Assembly (NCBI GenBank): GCA_001570385.1
Contig: BBYL01000006.1
Coordinates: forward strand, 434,001 to 498,000
Source of the DNA: Microtetraspora glauca
Lineage (GTDB): Bacteria; Actinomycetota; Actinomycetes; Streptosporangiales; Streptosporangiaceae
Length of the DNA stretch: 64,000 nt
Direction: 5' to 3'
Positions 26,618 through 34,963 of the stretch are shown piece after piece. The notes beneath the pieces were generated by a model that was given only the letters and a program-made list of their open reading frames with translations, ran no database searches and was not told where the DNA came from. A program made the position numbers and the translations under genes. Each line of letters opens with the position of its first letter. Position 1 is the first letter of the stretch.

Positions 26618-28132
26618 ATGAATCTCGCGATGATCCTCGACATGGTGGCCGACGGCATGCCCGACCGTGTCCTCATCGGGGACCGCGCCACCGGTCTCAC
26701 CGGCGCGGACCTGCGCACCCGGGCACTGGCCGGAGCCGGCCACCTGGCCGCCGTCGGCGCGCGACGCCTGGTTTACCTGGGCGCGAACGGCCGGGCGTTC
26801 CCGGTCGCGCTGTTCGCCGCCGCTCTCGCCGGGGTGCCGTTCCTGCCGGTCAACTACCGGCTGGGCCATGAGCAGCTCGCCGACGTGATGGTCCGCCAGG
26901 AGTCCCCGCTCGTCGTGACCGACACACCCGAGCGCGTCCCGGGCGCGGCGACCGTCGGCATCGAGGAGTTCCTGGCGCTGCCCGCGGTCTCCGCCTCGTC
27001 CGACGCGGAATCGTCGGACGCGGCGGCCACGACCGACCCCGACTCCGTCGCCGTGCTGCTCATGACGAGCGGCACGACCGCCGCGCCGAAGAGCGCCGTG
27101 CTTCGCCATCGGAACCTCACCGCGTATCTGTTCGGATCCGTCGAGTTCGGCTCGGTGCCCGACACGGACGCGACGCTGGTCAGCGTTCCCCCGTACCACA
27201 TCGCGGCGGTGGCGAACGCGCTGTCGAACCTGTACAGCGGGCGGCGGATCGTCTACCTGGACCAGTTCACTCCCGGGGAGTGGCTGGACACCGTGGAAAG
27301 CCAGCAGATCACGCACGCCATGGTCGTGCCCACGATGCTCGCCCGGATCGTGACCGAACTGCGGTCCCGGGGAACGCGGGGACCCGGCTGCCTGAAGTCT
27401 CTCTCCTACGGAGGCGCGAAGATCGCGCCCGAGATCATCGAGGAGGCTCTCGGGCTGTTCCCGGATACCGGGTTCGTCAACGCGTACGGGCTGACGGAGA
27501 CCGCTTCGTCGATCGCGGTGCTCGGCCCCGACGACCACAGGGCCGCCGCCGCCAGTTCCGATCCGACGGTGCGGGCGCGACTGGGCTCCGTTGGGCGTGC
27601 GCTGCCGTCCGTGGAGATCGAGGTGCAGGACGAGCAGGGGCTCGCGTGCCCCGCCGGCGTCGCCGGAGGCATCGTCGTACGCGGCCCGCAGGTGGCAGGG
27701 GAGTACCTCGAAGCCGGCAGCAGGGTGCGCGAGGACGGCTGGTTCCCCACCAGAGACTGCGGCTACCTGGACGAGGAGGGCTATCTCTTCGTTCGCGGCA
27801 GGACCGACGACACGATCATCCGCGGCGGCGAGAACATCGCGCCCGCCGAGATCGAGGACGTGCTCGCCGGCCACCCCGCCGTCCTGGAGTGCGTCGTCGC
27901 CGGTGTGCCGGACGTTGAGTGGGGCCAGCGGATCGGCGCGTTCGTCATCGTCCGTCCCGGAGCCGCCGTCGACGCCGAGGAACTGCGGACCTGGGCGCGG
28001 GAGCGGCTCCGCGGCTCGAAGACCCCCGAACACGTCCTCTTCGTCGACGAGTTCCCGACGAACCCCACCGGCAAGGTCCTGCGCCGGGACCTCGTCGCAC
28101 TCGTGCGCGAGGACGAGGCCCTCACCGCGTAG
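26618..28132 (+). CDS. Acyl-CoA synthetase (AMP-forming, ANL superfamily)
   Basis: 504 residues. The ATP motif is VLLMTSGTTAAPKSAVLRHRN, followed by YGLTETASS, the hinge region DCGYLDEEGYLFVRGRTDD and the C-terminal catalytic Lys in PTNPTGKVLRRDL. Forms an acyl-adenylate, then the acyl-CoA thioester. SD AGGTGG lies before the ATG. Third gene of the operon after the acyl-CoA dehydrogenase pair, so it probably activates their substrate. Confidence 0.9.
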   Translation: MNLAMILDMVADGMPDRVLIGDRATGLTGADLRTRALAGAGHLAAVGARRLVYLGANGRAFPVALFAAALAGVPFLPVNYRLGHEQLADVMVRQESPLVVTDTPERVPGAATVGIEEFLALPAVSASSDAESSDAAATTDPDSVAVLLMTSGTTAAPKSAVLRHRNLTAYLFGSVEFGSVPDTDATLVSVPPYHIAAVANALSNLYSGRRIVYLDQFTPGEWLDTVESQQITHAMVVPTMLARIVTELRSRGTRGPGCLKSLSYGGAKIAPEIIEEALGLFPDTGFVNAYGLTETASSIAVLGPDDHRAAAASSDPTVRARLGSVGRALPSVEIEVQDEQGLACPAGVAGGIVVRGPQVAGEYLEAGSRVREDGWFPTRDCGYLDEEGYLFVRGRTDDTIIRGGENIAPAEIEDVLAGHPAVLECVVAGVPDVEWGQRIGAFVIVRPGAAVDAEELRTWARERLRGSKTPEHVLFVDEFPTNPTGKVLRRDLVALVREDEALTA

Positions 28133-28234
28133 CGGTCCCCTCTCACCCGGGGCATCAGTCCGCCCCAGCCTTCCGGCGTCCTTGCCCGGACGCCCTTCAT
28201 CGGGGCGCATGCCCTGGATCACAAGGAGGATGAA

Positions 28235-29005
28235 ATGAATCTCGACGGTGCGTCGGCGTTGGTCGTGGGCGGCGCGGGTGGCTTCGGCGAGGCGACCGTG
28301 CGGCGGTTGGCCGAAGCCGGCGCCAAGGTACTGATCGCCGACCTGGCCGAGGACAAGGGCAAGGCGCTCGAGGCGGACCTCGGCGGTGACCGGGTGCGTT
28401 ATCTGTCGACCGACGTGACCCGGGAGGACTCGGTGGCCTCGGCGGTGGCGGCAGCCCGCGAGCTGGGCACGCTCCGGGTGGGAGTCGTCGTCCACGGCGG
28501 TCCGGCCGCGGCCCGCCGCATCGTCAACCGCGACGGCGAGTTCTACCCGCTCGAGACGTTCCGGCGCACCATGGATGTGTTCCTGGGCGGCACATACAAC
28601 GTGCTGAGTCAGACGGCGGCCGCCATGACCCGGAACGAGCCGCTGGACTCCGGCCAGCGCGGGGTCGTCATCATGACGGCCTCGATCGCCGGTTTCGAGG
28701 GCCAGGTCGGGCAGACGGACTACGCCGCGGCCAAGGGCGGCGTCATCAGCCTGACTCTCACCGCCGCCCGCGACCTGGCGCCGACGGGGGTGCGGGTCAT
28801 GACCATCGCGCCCGGCACCTTCTTCACTCCCGCCTTCCAGATGAGCGAGGAGGAGGCGCAGGCGAGGTGGGGGCAGGGCGTGCCGAACCCCAAGCGCATG
28901 GGCCGGCCGGACGAGTACGCCAGGCTCGCCATGCACATCGTGGACAACGACTACCTCAACGGCGAGGTCGTCCGCCTCGACGGAGCGTTGCGCTTCAACA
29001 TCTGA
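28235..29005 (+). CDS. SDR, 3-hydroxyacyl-CoA dehydrogenase type II (HSD10)-like
   Basis: 256 residues. VVGGAGGFGEATVRRLAEAG is the cofactor site. The strings GQRGVVIMTASIAGFEGQVGQ and YAAAKGG (catalytic Tyr-Lys), DLAPTGVRVMTIAPG and LNGEVVRLDGALR closely follow the HSD17B10 pattern. The usual NNAG motif is replaced by HGGPAA, which is odd but lies in a structural rather than catalytic position. AAGGAGG precedes the ATG. Oxidises a 3-hydroxyacyl-CoA or a steroid-like secondary alcohol. Confidence 0.85.
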   Translation: MNLDGASALVVGGAGGFGEATVRRLAEAGAKVLIADLAEDKGKALEADLGGDRVRYLSTDVTREDSVASAVAAARELGTLRVGVVVHGGPAAARRIVNRDGEFYPLETFRRTMDVFLGGTYNVLSQTAAAMTRNEPLDSGQRGVVIMTASIAGFEGQVGQTDYAAAKGGVISLTLTAARDLAPTGVRVMTIAPGTFFTPAFQMSEEEAQARWGQGVPNPKRMGRPDEYARLAMHIVDNDYLNGEVVRLDGALRFNI

Positions 29006-29114
29006 CCCGTGACGGCGGTTCCCGCCGTGCCCCCGCTCGACGGCCTGCTCTGCCGTGCCCCGGGAACACCGCATCATTCGACACTCTTCGATTTCTTGTC
29101 GGTCCGGCGGGGTA

Positions 29115-29144
29115 TTGCTGGCAAACACTTTGATGATTAGTGTT
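29115..29144 (+). promoter_or_regulatory. Putative promoter/operator of the CoA-transferase operon
   Basis: TTGCTG (29115-29120) and TAGTGT (29138-29143) are spaced by 17 nt. The inverted repeat AACACT-N9-AGTGTT (29124-29144) overlaps the spacer and -10 box, as expected for a repressor site. The -10 hexamer is identical to the one at 22515. Confidence 0.45.
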
Positions 29145-29267
29145 CTATCTAACTTTTTGGCCATACCGGTGCCGGCACCCGACGATCACCGGTTCCGAAT
29201 GGCCCTCCGCCCCATAGAAGCCGCTGGCTCCCCAGAGGCCAGTGTCAGGAAAACGAGGTCTCGTCCT

Positions 29268-30497
29268 GTGTTCAAACCGATGCAAGGCGTCCGGGTAGTC
29301 GAGGTCGCCCAGTTCACGTTCGTGCCCTCCGCCGGCGCCGTTCTGGCGGACTGGGGTGCCGATGTCATCAAGATCGAACACGCGGAGAAGGGGGACGCGC
29401 AGCGTGGCCTGGTCAAGGCCCTCGGGCAGGACGTGATCTCCAAGGGATCGAGCTTCGCGCCGATCATGGACGGACCCAACCGCGGCAAGCGGAGCATCGG
29501 TCTCTCCCTGGAGAAGCCGGAGGCCAAGCGCGTCCTGCGCGAGCTGATCCGCACCGCCGACGTCTTTCTGACGAACTTCCTGCCCAGCGCACGGACGAAG
29601 CTGGGCATCGACGTCGAGGACGTGCGGGCGATCAACCCGAACATCATCTACGCGGCCGGCACGAGCTTCGCGCACAGCGGCCCTGAGGCCGACAAGGGTG
29701 GATACGACGGCACGGCATTCTGGGCCCGAGCCGGCAGCTCCGACAGCGCCACCCCGCCGGGCGCGTCCCACCTGGTTCAGCAGCCGACCGGTGCCTACGG
29801 CGACAACATCGGCGGGATGACCATCGCCGGCGGAATCGCGGGGGCCCTCTTCGCGCGGGAGCGCGGCCTCGGCGCGGCGACCGTGGACATCTCCCTGCTC
29901 GGCGTCGGCGCCTGGGCCACCCAGCTGAACGTGAACCTGGCCCTGATGGCGGGCGGGCCCCTGCCGAAGCACGACCCGGCGGCCGGCAACGTGAGCAATC
30001 CGCTGACCGGCATGTACCGGGCCGCGGACGACCGGTGGCTGTCCCTGGTCATGCTCCAGCCCGGACGTTACTGGCCGGAGTTCTGCGAGAAGGTCGGCCG
30101 TCCCGAGCTGGCCACCGACGAGCGTTTCGACTCGGCCGAGAAACTGATGGCCAACGCCGCGGAGGCGGCCCGCATCGTCGCTGAGGTCATCGGAAGCCGT
30201 ACCAAGGACGCATGGGTCGCCGCCTTCGACGGCATGGAAGGCCAGTGGGCGGTCGTGCAGAACACCTACGAGGTCGGCCAGGACCCTGCCCTGCGGGCGA
30301 TCGGCCTGATCTCCGACGTGGTCGACGCCGAGGGAGGGACCCGGCAGCTCGTCGCCAACCCGGTCCAGTTCAACCGGGAGGCGGCGCAGCTCAAGCGTGG
30401 CCCCCTGTTCGCCGAGCACACCGACGAGATCCTGCGCGAGCTGGGCTTCAGCGACGAGGAGCTGATCAATATCAAGATCACTGGTGCTGCCACATGA
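29268..30497 (+). CDS. CaiB/BaiF (family III) CoA-transferase
   Basis: 409 residues. MQGVRVVEVAQFTFVPSAGAVLADWGADVIKIE is the family III N-terminus; NRGKRSIGLSLEKPEAK and the later AAGTSFAHSGP region fit the family. GTG start with GAGG 9 nt upstream; the frame is open further upstream, including ATG 29199, so the start is uncertain. Transfers CoA between carboxylic acids. Its stop overlaps the next gene's start (ATGA). Confidence 0.88.
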   Translation: MFKPMQGVRVVEVAQFTFVPSAGAVLADWGADVIKIEHAEKGDAQRGLVKALGQDVISKGSSFAPIMDGPNRGKRSIGLSLEKPEAKRVLRELIRTADVFLTNFLPSARTKLGIDVEDVRAINPNIIYAAGTSFAHSGPEADKGGYDGTAFWARAGSSDSATPPGASHLVQQPTGAYGDNIGGMTIAGGIAGALFARERGLGAATVDISLLGVGAWATQLNVNLALMAGGPLPKHDPAAGNVSNPLTGMYRAADDRWLSLVMLQPGRYWPEFCEKVGRPELATDERFDSAEKLMANAAEAARIVAEVIGSRTKDAWVAAFDGMEGQWAVVQNTYEVGQDPALRAIGLISDVVDAEGGTRQLVANPVQFNREAAQLKRGPLFAEHTDEILRELGFSDEELINIKITGAAT

Positions 30498-31330
30498 GCG
30501 GGGAAACCGTGCGGCGCGTCGGCTTCGTCGGCCTTGGCAGCCAGGGCGCGCCGATGGCCCACCGGATCGTTGAGGCCGGCGTGCCGACCACGCTGTGGGC
30601 CCGCAGGCCGGAGACGCTCAAGCCCTTCGCCGGCACCCCGGCCGACACGGCCGGCTCGGCCGCCGAGCTGGGCGCGGCTTGCGACCTCGCCTGTGTCTGC
30701 GTCCTCGACGACGCCGGCGTCGAGCAGGTCGTCGCGGGGCCCGCAGGACTGCTGGAGGGCATGCGGCCCGGCGGGGTGATCGCGGTGCACAGCACGGTGC
30801 ACCCCGACACCTGCCGGCGGCTCGCCGTACAGGCCGCGGAACGAGGCGTCACCCTCATCGACGCCCCGGTCAGCGGCGGCGGACCGGCGGCCGAGAAGGG
30901 CAGTCTCCTCGTGATGATCGGCGGAGAGGACGCCGCGGTGGAGCGCAGCCGGCCGGTCTTCGAGACCTACGGCGATCCGGTGGTGCACCTGGGGCCGGTC
31001 GGCGCCGGGCAACGCGCGAAGCTCATCAACAACCTGCTGCTGGCGGCGAACCTCGGAGTCGCCGAGAGCGCGTTCGCGCTGGCCCGCGGGCTCGACATCG
31101 ACCCGGCCCAGCTCTCCGTCGTGCTGGCGCACGGCTCCGGTTCGAGCTTCGCGGCGGGCATCATGCGACAGCCGGACTTCTCGCTGGCCTCGATGGCCGG
31201 CATCTCAGGTCCGCTGCTGCAGAAGGACGCACGGATCGTTGTCGCCCTGGCCGAGGCATCCGGAGTCACGGCGGGAACCGTACTCGGAGCCGCGGACGCC
31301 GCCCTGGAGTCGATGGGATGCCCCCGATGA
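30494..31330 (+). CDS. NAD(P)-dependent beta-hydroxyacid dehydrogenase (3-hydroxyisobutyrate dehydrogenase-like) 1
   Basis: 278 residues. The N-terminal VGFVGLGSQGAPMAHRIVEAG is the NAD(P) motif. The substrate motif DAPVSGGGPAAEKGSL and the catalytic Lys region GAGQRAKLINNLLLAANLG are present. Its ATG overlaps the CoA-transferase stop, and its own stop overlaps the next paralogue (ATGA at both ends), so three proteins are tightly coupled. Substrate unknown; a branched 3-hydroxyacid is plausible. Confidence 0.87.
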   Translation: MSGETVRRVGFVGLGSQGAPMAHRIVEAGVPTTLWARRPETLKPFAGTPADTAGSAAELGAACDLACVCVLDDAGVEQVVAGPAGLLEGMRPGGVIAVHSTVHPDTCRRLAVQAAERGVTLIDAPVSGGGPAAEKGSLLVMIGGEDAAVERSRPVFETYGDPVVHLGPVGAGQRAKLINNLLLAANLGVAESAFALARGLDIDPAQLSVVLAHGSGSSFAAGIMRQPDFSLASMAGISGPLLQKDARIVVALAEASGVTAGTVLGAADAALESMGCPR

Positions 31331-32208
31331 GCGCCGACGGGAAGGTGCGCATCGGCTTCGCCGGCGCGGGCCGGATGGGCCGGCCGATGGTGCGGCGGCT
31401 GCTCGCGGCCGGGCACCCGGTCACGGTCCTGGAACTTTCGGAGGCCGCGCGCAAGGAGCTCGCCGCCGACGGCGCCGACGTCACCTCCGACGTACGGGAC
31501 CTCGCCACCGTGGAGGTGGCCGCGGTGTGCGTGTTCACCGACGCGCAGGTGCGGGACGTCTGCCTCGACGGCGGGCTGCTGGACACCATGCCGCCGGGCG
31601 CGGTCCTGATCGTGCACACGACGTGCAGCCCGCTGACCATCGAGCTCCTCGGCGAGTACGCCGACCGGCGCGGGATCGCCGTGGTCGACGCGGGGATCAG
31701 CGGCGGTCCCCACGACATCGCGGCCGGGCGGCTCACCCTCTACCTGGGTGGGGAGGCGGACGCGACGGACCGGGCGCGTACCGTCCTCGCGGCCTACGGC
31801 GACCCGATCCTGCACCTCGGGCCCCGGGGCACCGGGCAGCGGGTCAAGCTCCTCAACAACGCGGTGTTCGCGGCGAACATCGGGATCGTCGCCCAGGCGG
31901 TGGCCGTGGCGGCGGAGCTCGGTGTGCCGGAGGCGAGCCTGCTCCAGGGCCTGCGGCACGGCAGTGGGTCCAGCCGCGCGCTGGACGGTGTCGCCTCGGC
32001 CGGATCCGTGGCGGGGTTCACCGGGAACGTGGGGGAGTTCATCGGCAAGGACCTGGCCGTCGTCCGGCAGATCACGGCCGAGCTCGGCGTGGATCTCGGC
32101 GCGCTCGGCGACGCACACCGGGTTCTCGCGCACCTGCTCGAACCCGCGAGGGACCACTCGGGGGCCGAGTCGGCCGCCCGGCCCGACGCGGCCCCGGGGC
32201 CGCAGTAG
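31327..32208 (+). CDS. NAD(P)-dependent beta-hydroxyacid dehydrogenase-like protein 2
   Basis: 293 residues, paralogous to the preceding gene. IGFAGAGRMGRPMVRRLLAAG is the nucleotide site, DAGISGGPHDIAAGRLTL the substrate loop and GTGQRVKLLNNAVFAANIG the catalytic Lys region. The substrate loop differs (DAGISGG versus DAPVSGG), which suggests division of labour. Its start overlaps the previous stop; an aldehyde dehydrogenase follows 29 nt later. Confidence 0.85.
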   Translation: MSADGKVRIGFAGAGRMGRPMVRRLLAAGHPVTVLELSEAARKELAADGADVTSDVRDLATVEVAAVCVFTDAQVRDVCLDGGLLDTMPPGAVLIVHTTCSPLTIELLGEYADRRGIAVVDAGISGGPHDIAAGRLTLYLGGEADATDRARTVLAAYGDPILHLGPRGTGQRVKLLNNAVFAANIGIVAQAVAVAAELGVPEASLLQGLRHGSGSSRALDGVASAGSVAGFTGNVGEFIGKDLAVVRQITAELGVDLGALGDAHRVLAHLLEPARDHSGAESAARPDAAPGPQ

Positions 32209-32237
32209 TCACACCCCTACGAAAGGGAGTCCCCCTG

Positions 32238-33704
32238 ATGGCCATTCCGAACGACCGCATGCTCATAGACGGCGAGCTCGTCGCCGCCGGCCGCGGTCGC
32301 ACCTTCGACAACATCAACCCGGCGACCGAGGAAGCGGTCGGCGCCGTGCCGGACGCCGACGCGGCCGACGTGGAGCGCGCCATCGGCGCCGCCCGCCGGG
32401 CCTTCGACGGCACTGACTGGTCGACCAACGTCGAACTGCGGCGCCGCTGCCTCGTGCAACTGCGCGACGCGCTGCGCGCGAACGTCGAGACGCTGCGATC
32501 CCTGCTCGTGGCCGAGACCGGCTGCCCGGTGTCGCTGACGCCGGGGATCCAGCTGGAGCAGCCGATCTCCTACATCGACCACTACATCGACCTGCTGGAG
32601 CGCTACGAGTTCGAGCGGACGCTGCCCACCAAGACCATCATGGGCATGCCGACCGACCGGATCATCCGGCGCGAGGCCGCCGGCGTGGTCGCCGCCATCA
32701 CCCCGTGGAACTACCCGTTCTACCTGAACATCTGCAAGGTGAGCGCCGCGCTGGCCGCCGGCTGCACGGTCATACTCAAGCCGGCTCCGGACACCCCGTG
32801 GAGCGCGCTCGCGCTGGGCGCGATCGCGGCCGAGCACACCGACATCCCGCCCGGCGTCCTCAACGTGGTCACCACGAGCGACAACAACGTCGCCCAGTTG
32901 CTGGCCACCCACGAGGACGTCGACGCCGTCACGCTCACCGGATCCACCGGCACCGGGCGCAAGGTCATGGCGGCGGCCGCCGACACGGTCAAGCGGGTGA
33001 CGCTCGAGCTGGGAGGCAAGTCCGCCGCGCTCCTGCTCGACGACGCCCCTCTGGAGGCCATCGTCCCGGGCCTGGCCGGCGGGGTGTGCTTCCACGCGGG
33101 CCAGGGGTGCACGCAGCTGACCCGCCTGCTGGTGCCGCGGCCCCGCCTGGACGAGGCGCTCGCCCTCGCCGTGGCCGCCATGAAGAACGTCTCCTGGGGG
33201 GACCCGACCGACCCCACCAACATCATGGGGCCGGTCGTCAACGCCGCGCAGCGCGACAAGGTGCTGAGCTACTACGAGTCCGCCGCGCGGGACGGACGCG
33301 TTGTACTCGGTGGCAAGCCCACCGACCGGTTCGAGCGCGGCTACTTCGTCGAGCCCACGCTGATCACCGACGTGGACCCCAAGGCCGCCGTCGCACAGGA
33401 GGAGATCTTCGGGCCGGCGCTGGTGGTTCTGCCGTACGACGACGACGCCGACGGCGTCCGGATCGCCGACAGCACGATCTTCGGCCTGTCCACGGCGGTC
33501 TTCAGCGCCGATCAGGACCGGGCGATGGCCATGGCCCGCCGATTCCGCACCGGGACGGTCAGCGTGAACGGGGGCCAGTGGTTCGACGTCGAGTCGCCGT
33601 TCGGCGGCTACAAGCAGAGCGGCCTCGGCCGCGAGTGGGGGACCGAGGGCCTGGAGGACTTCCTCGAGGTCAAGACCATCGCTTTTCTCGCGGCCGCCGG
33701 CTGA
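32238..33704 (+). CDS. Aldehyde dehydrogenase (1)
   Basis: 488 residues. AAITPWNYPFYLNICKVSAAL is the NAD-binding strand, LTGSTGTGRKVM and VTLELGGKSAALLL contain the general-base Glu, and catalytic Cys291 lies in FHAGQGCTQL. GAAAGGGAG lies 11 nt before the ATG. Oxidises an aldehyde from the alcohol/P450 branch to the acid used by the CoA-activating enzymes. Followed directly by the mycofactocin-coupled-type SDR, so the alcohol-to-acid steps appear side by side. Confidence 0.9.
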   Translation: MAIPNDRMLIDGELVAAGRGRTFDNINPATEEAVGAVPDADAADVERAIGAARRAFDGTDWSTNVELRRRCLVQLRDALRANVETLRSLLVAETGCPVSLTPGIQLEQPISYIDHYIDLLERYEFERTLPTKTIMGMPTDRIIRREAAGVVAAITPWNYPFYLNICKVSAALAAGCTVILKPAPDTPWSALALGAIAAEHTDIPPGVLNVVTTSDNNVAQLLATHEDVDAVTLTGSTGTGRKVMAAAADTVKRVTLELGGKSAALLLDDAPLEAIVPGLAGGVCFHAGQGCTQLTRLLVPRPRLDEALALAVAAMKNVSWGDPTDPTNIMGPVVNAAQRDKVLSYYESAARDGRVVLGGKPTDRFERGYFVEPTLITDVDPKAAVAQEEIFGPALVVLPYDDDADGVRIADSTIFGLSTAVFSADQDRAMAMARRFRTGTVSVNGGQWFDVESPFGGYKQSGLGREWGTEGLEDFLEVKTIAFLAAAG

Positions 33705-33740
33705 ATCGGCGCTGACAACAACCAGGAAAGAGGTTCCATC

Positions 33741-34601
33741 ATGGGTCGAGTAGAGGGCAAGGTCGCCTTCATCACCGGCGCCGCGCGTGGCCAGGGCCGC
33801 AGCCACGCGGTCCGGCTGGCCGAGGAAGGCGCCGACATCATCGCCGTCGACATCTGCCGCGACCTGCCGACGAACAGGTACCCGCTGGCCAGCTCGGACG
33901 ACCTGAAGGAGACCGTCCGGCTGGTGGAGCAGCACGGCCGGCGGATCGTGGCGGTCGAGGCCGACGTGCGCGACCGGGCGCAGTTGGCCGCCGCGCTGGA
34001 GCAGGGCATCGCCGAGCTGGGCAGGCTCGACGTGGTGGTCGCCCAGGCCGGCATCATGCCGCTGGGCGGTGAGCCGCCGATGCAGGCGTGGACCGATGTG
34101 ATCGACACCAACCTGCTCGGCGTCATCAACGCCATCCACGCGTCGATTCCGCACCTCACCGAGGGCGGCGCGATCATCGCGACCGGATCGGCGGCGGCGT
34201 TCATGACGGGCATCTCGGTCGCCCAGCCGGGAGTGGACCCCGGCGGCGCCGGCTACTCCTACGCCAAGCGGGCGCTGTCGGACTTCGTCCACGAGCTCGC
34301 GCGCAACCTCGCCCCGCGCATGATCCGGGCCAACGTCGTGCACCCGACGAACTGCAACACCGACATGCTCAACAGCGAGCCGATGTACCGGGCGTTCCGG
34401 CCGGACCTGGAGAACCCCACCCGTGAGGACGCGCTCCCGGCCTTCCCGGCCCAGCAGGCGATGCCCATCCCCTTCATCGAGCCGCTCGACATCAGCAACG
34501 CGGTGGTCTACCTCGCCTCGGACGAGTCGCGTTACGTGACCGGTCTGCAGCTGCGGGTCGACGGCGGGTCGTACCTCAAGTTCCACGACTTCCACGTCTG
34601 A
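33741..34601 (+). CDS. Mycofactocin-coupled SDR family oxidoreductase
   Basis: 286 residues. The N-terminus GRVEGKVAFITGAARGQGRSHAVRL together with VDICRDL and the long insertions matches the SDR subfamily that co-occurs with mycofactocin. It carries tightly bound NAD and passes electrons to mycofactocin, as in carveol dehydrogenase-type enzymes. The catalytic Tyr/Lys are in YSYAKRA. SD AGGAAAGAGG lies upstream. The mycofactocin locus at 54 kb in this window could supply the cofactor. A short copy of this gene's last ~30 nt occurs 121 nt downstream. Confidence 0.85.
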   Translation: MGRVEGKVAFITGAARGQGRSHAVRLAEEGADIIAVDICRDLPTNRYPLASSDDLKETVRLVEQHGRRIVAVEADVRDRAQLAAALEQGIAELGRLDVVVAQAGIMPLGGEPPMQAWTDVIDTNLLGVINAIHASIPHLTEGGAIIATGSAAAFMTGISVAQPGVDPGGAGYSYAKRALSDFVHELARNLAPRMIRANVVHPTNCNTDMLNSEPMYRAFRPDLENPTREDALPAFPAQQAMPIPFIEPLDISNAVVYLASDESRYVTGLQLRVDGGSYLKFHDFHV

Positions 34602-34619
34602 TCCGGCCGCGAAGGTCGC

Positions 34620-34681
34620 GTCGGCCCTCGGCCCGCCCTGGCCACGAGACCGTGTGAGCGGGTCTGCGGCCGAGGGCCGAC
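34620..34681 (+). terminator. Long inverted repeat after the SDR gene (terminator or attenuator)
   Basis: Perfect 14-bp arms (34620-34633 and 34668-34681) enclose a 34-nt loop that can fold a smaller AGACC/GGTCT stem. It lies just after the SDR stop and before the ferredoxin gene and could lower downstream expression. No T-tract follows. Confidence 0.5.
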
Positions 34682-34693
34682 AACGGGGTCCTC

Positions 34694-34725
34694 ACCTCGA
34701 GTTCCACGACTTCCACCTCTGATCC
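34694..34725 (+). pseudogene. Remnant of a duplicated mycofactocin-type SDR C-terminus
   Basis: Bases 34694-34725 match the end of the upstream SDR gene (34573-34604) at 30 of 32 positions and still encode an LEFHDFHL-stop tail. This is best explained by a former second SDR copy of which only the 3' end survived deletion, or by a short segmental duplication. Confidence 0.6.
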
Positions 34726-34739
34726 ACCAGGAGACTCCA

Positions 34740-34931
34740 GTGAAGGTTCGCGTCGACCCGCAGATCTGCCAGGGCCACACACTGTGCGCGATGATCGCCC
34801 CCGACCTCTTCGCCCTGCGGGACGAGGACGGCCACTCATATGCCATCAGCGAGGACGTGCCCGCCGGGAAGGAGGACCTGGCCAAGGAAGCCGCCCGGTC
34901 CTGCCCGGAGCAGGCGATCCAGCTGTTCTGA
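34740..34931 (+). CDS. Ferredoxin, probable [3Fe-4S], P450 redox partner
   Basis: 63 residues. Cys10, Cys16 and Cys55-Pro are present, and the position of the fourth cluster ligand is His13 (CQGHTLC). This is the pattern of small [3Fe-4S] ferredoxins found next to actinobacterial P450 genes. GTG start with AGGAGA upstream. The P450 gene starts 33 nt downstream, so the protein probably delivers electrons to it. Confidence 0.9.
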   Translation: MKVRVDPQICQGHTLCAMIAPDLFALRDEDGHSYAISEDVPAGKEDLAKEAARSCPEQAIQLF

Positions 34932-34963
34932 CCCCCACCGACCTCGGGCTGGAGAAGCACGCC

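Noticed and set aside
25250..29164. A very long open minus-strand frame (about 1300 codons) opposite the acyl-CoA dehydrogenase/ligase/SDR genes
   Set aside because: It is antisense to five well-supported genes, is rich in Arg/Gly/Asp/Val low-complexity sequence and has no motifs. It is a by-product of GC-rich codon use.
32217..34595. 792-codon minus-strand frame opposite aldehyde dehydrogenase 1 and the SDR
   Set aside because: Overlaps two genes with catalytic motifs on the other strand; no domain recognised.
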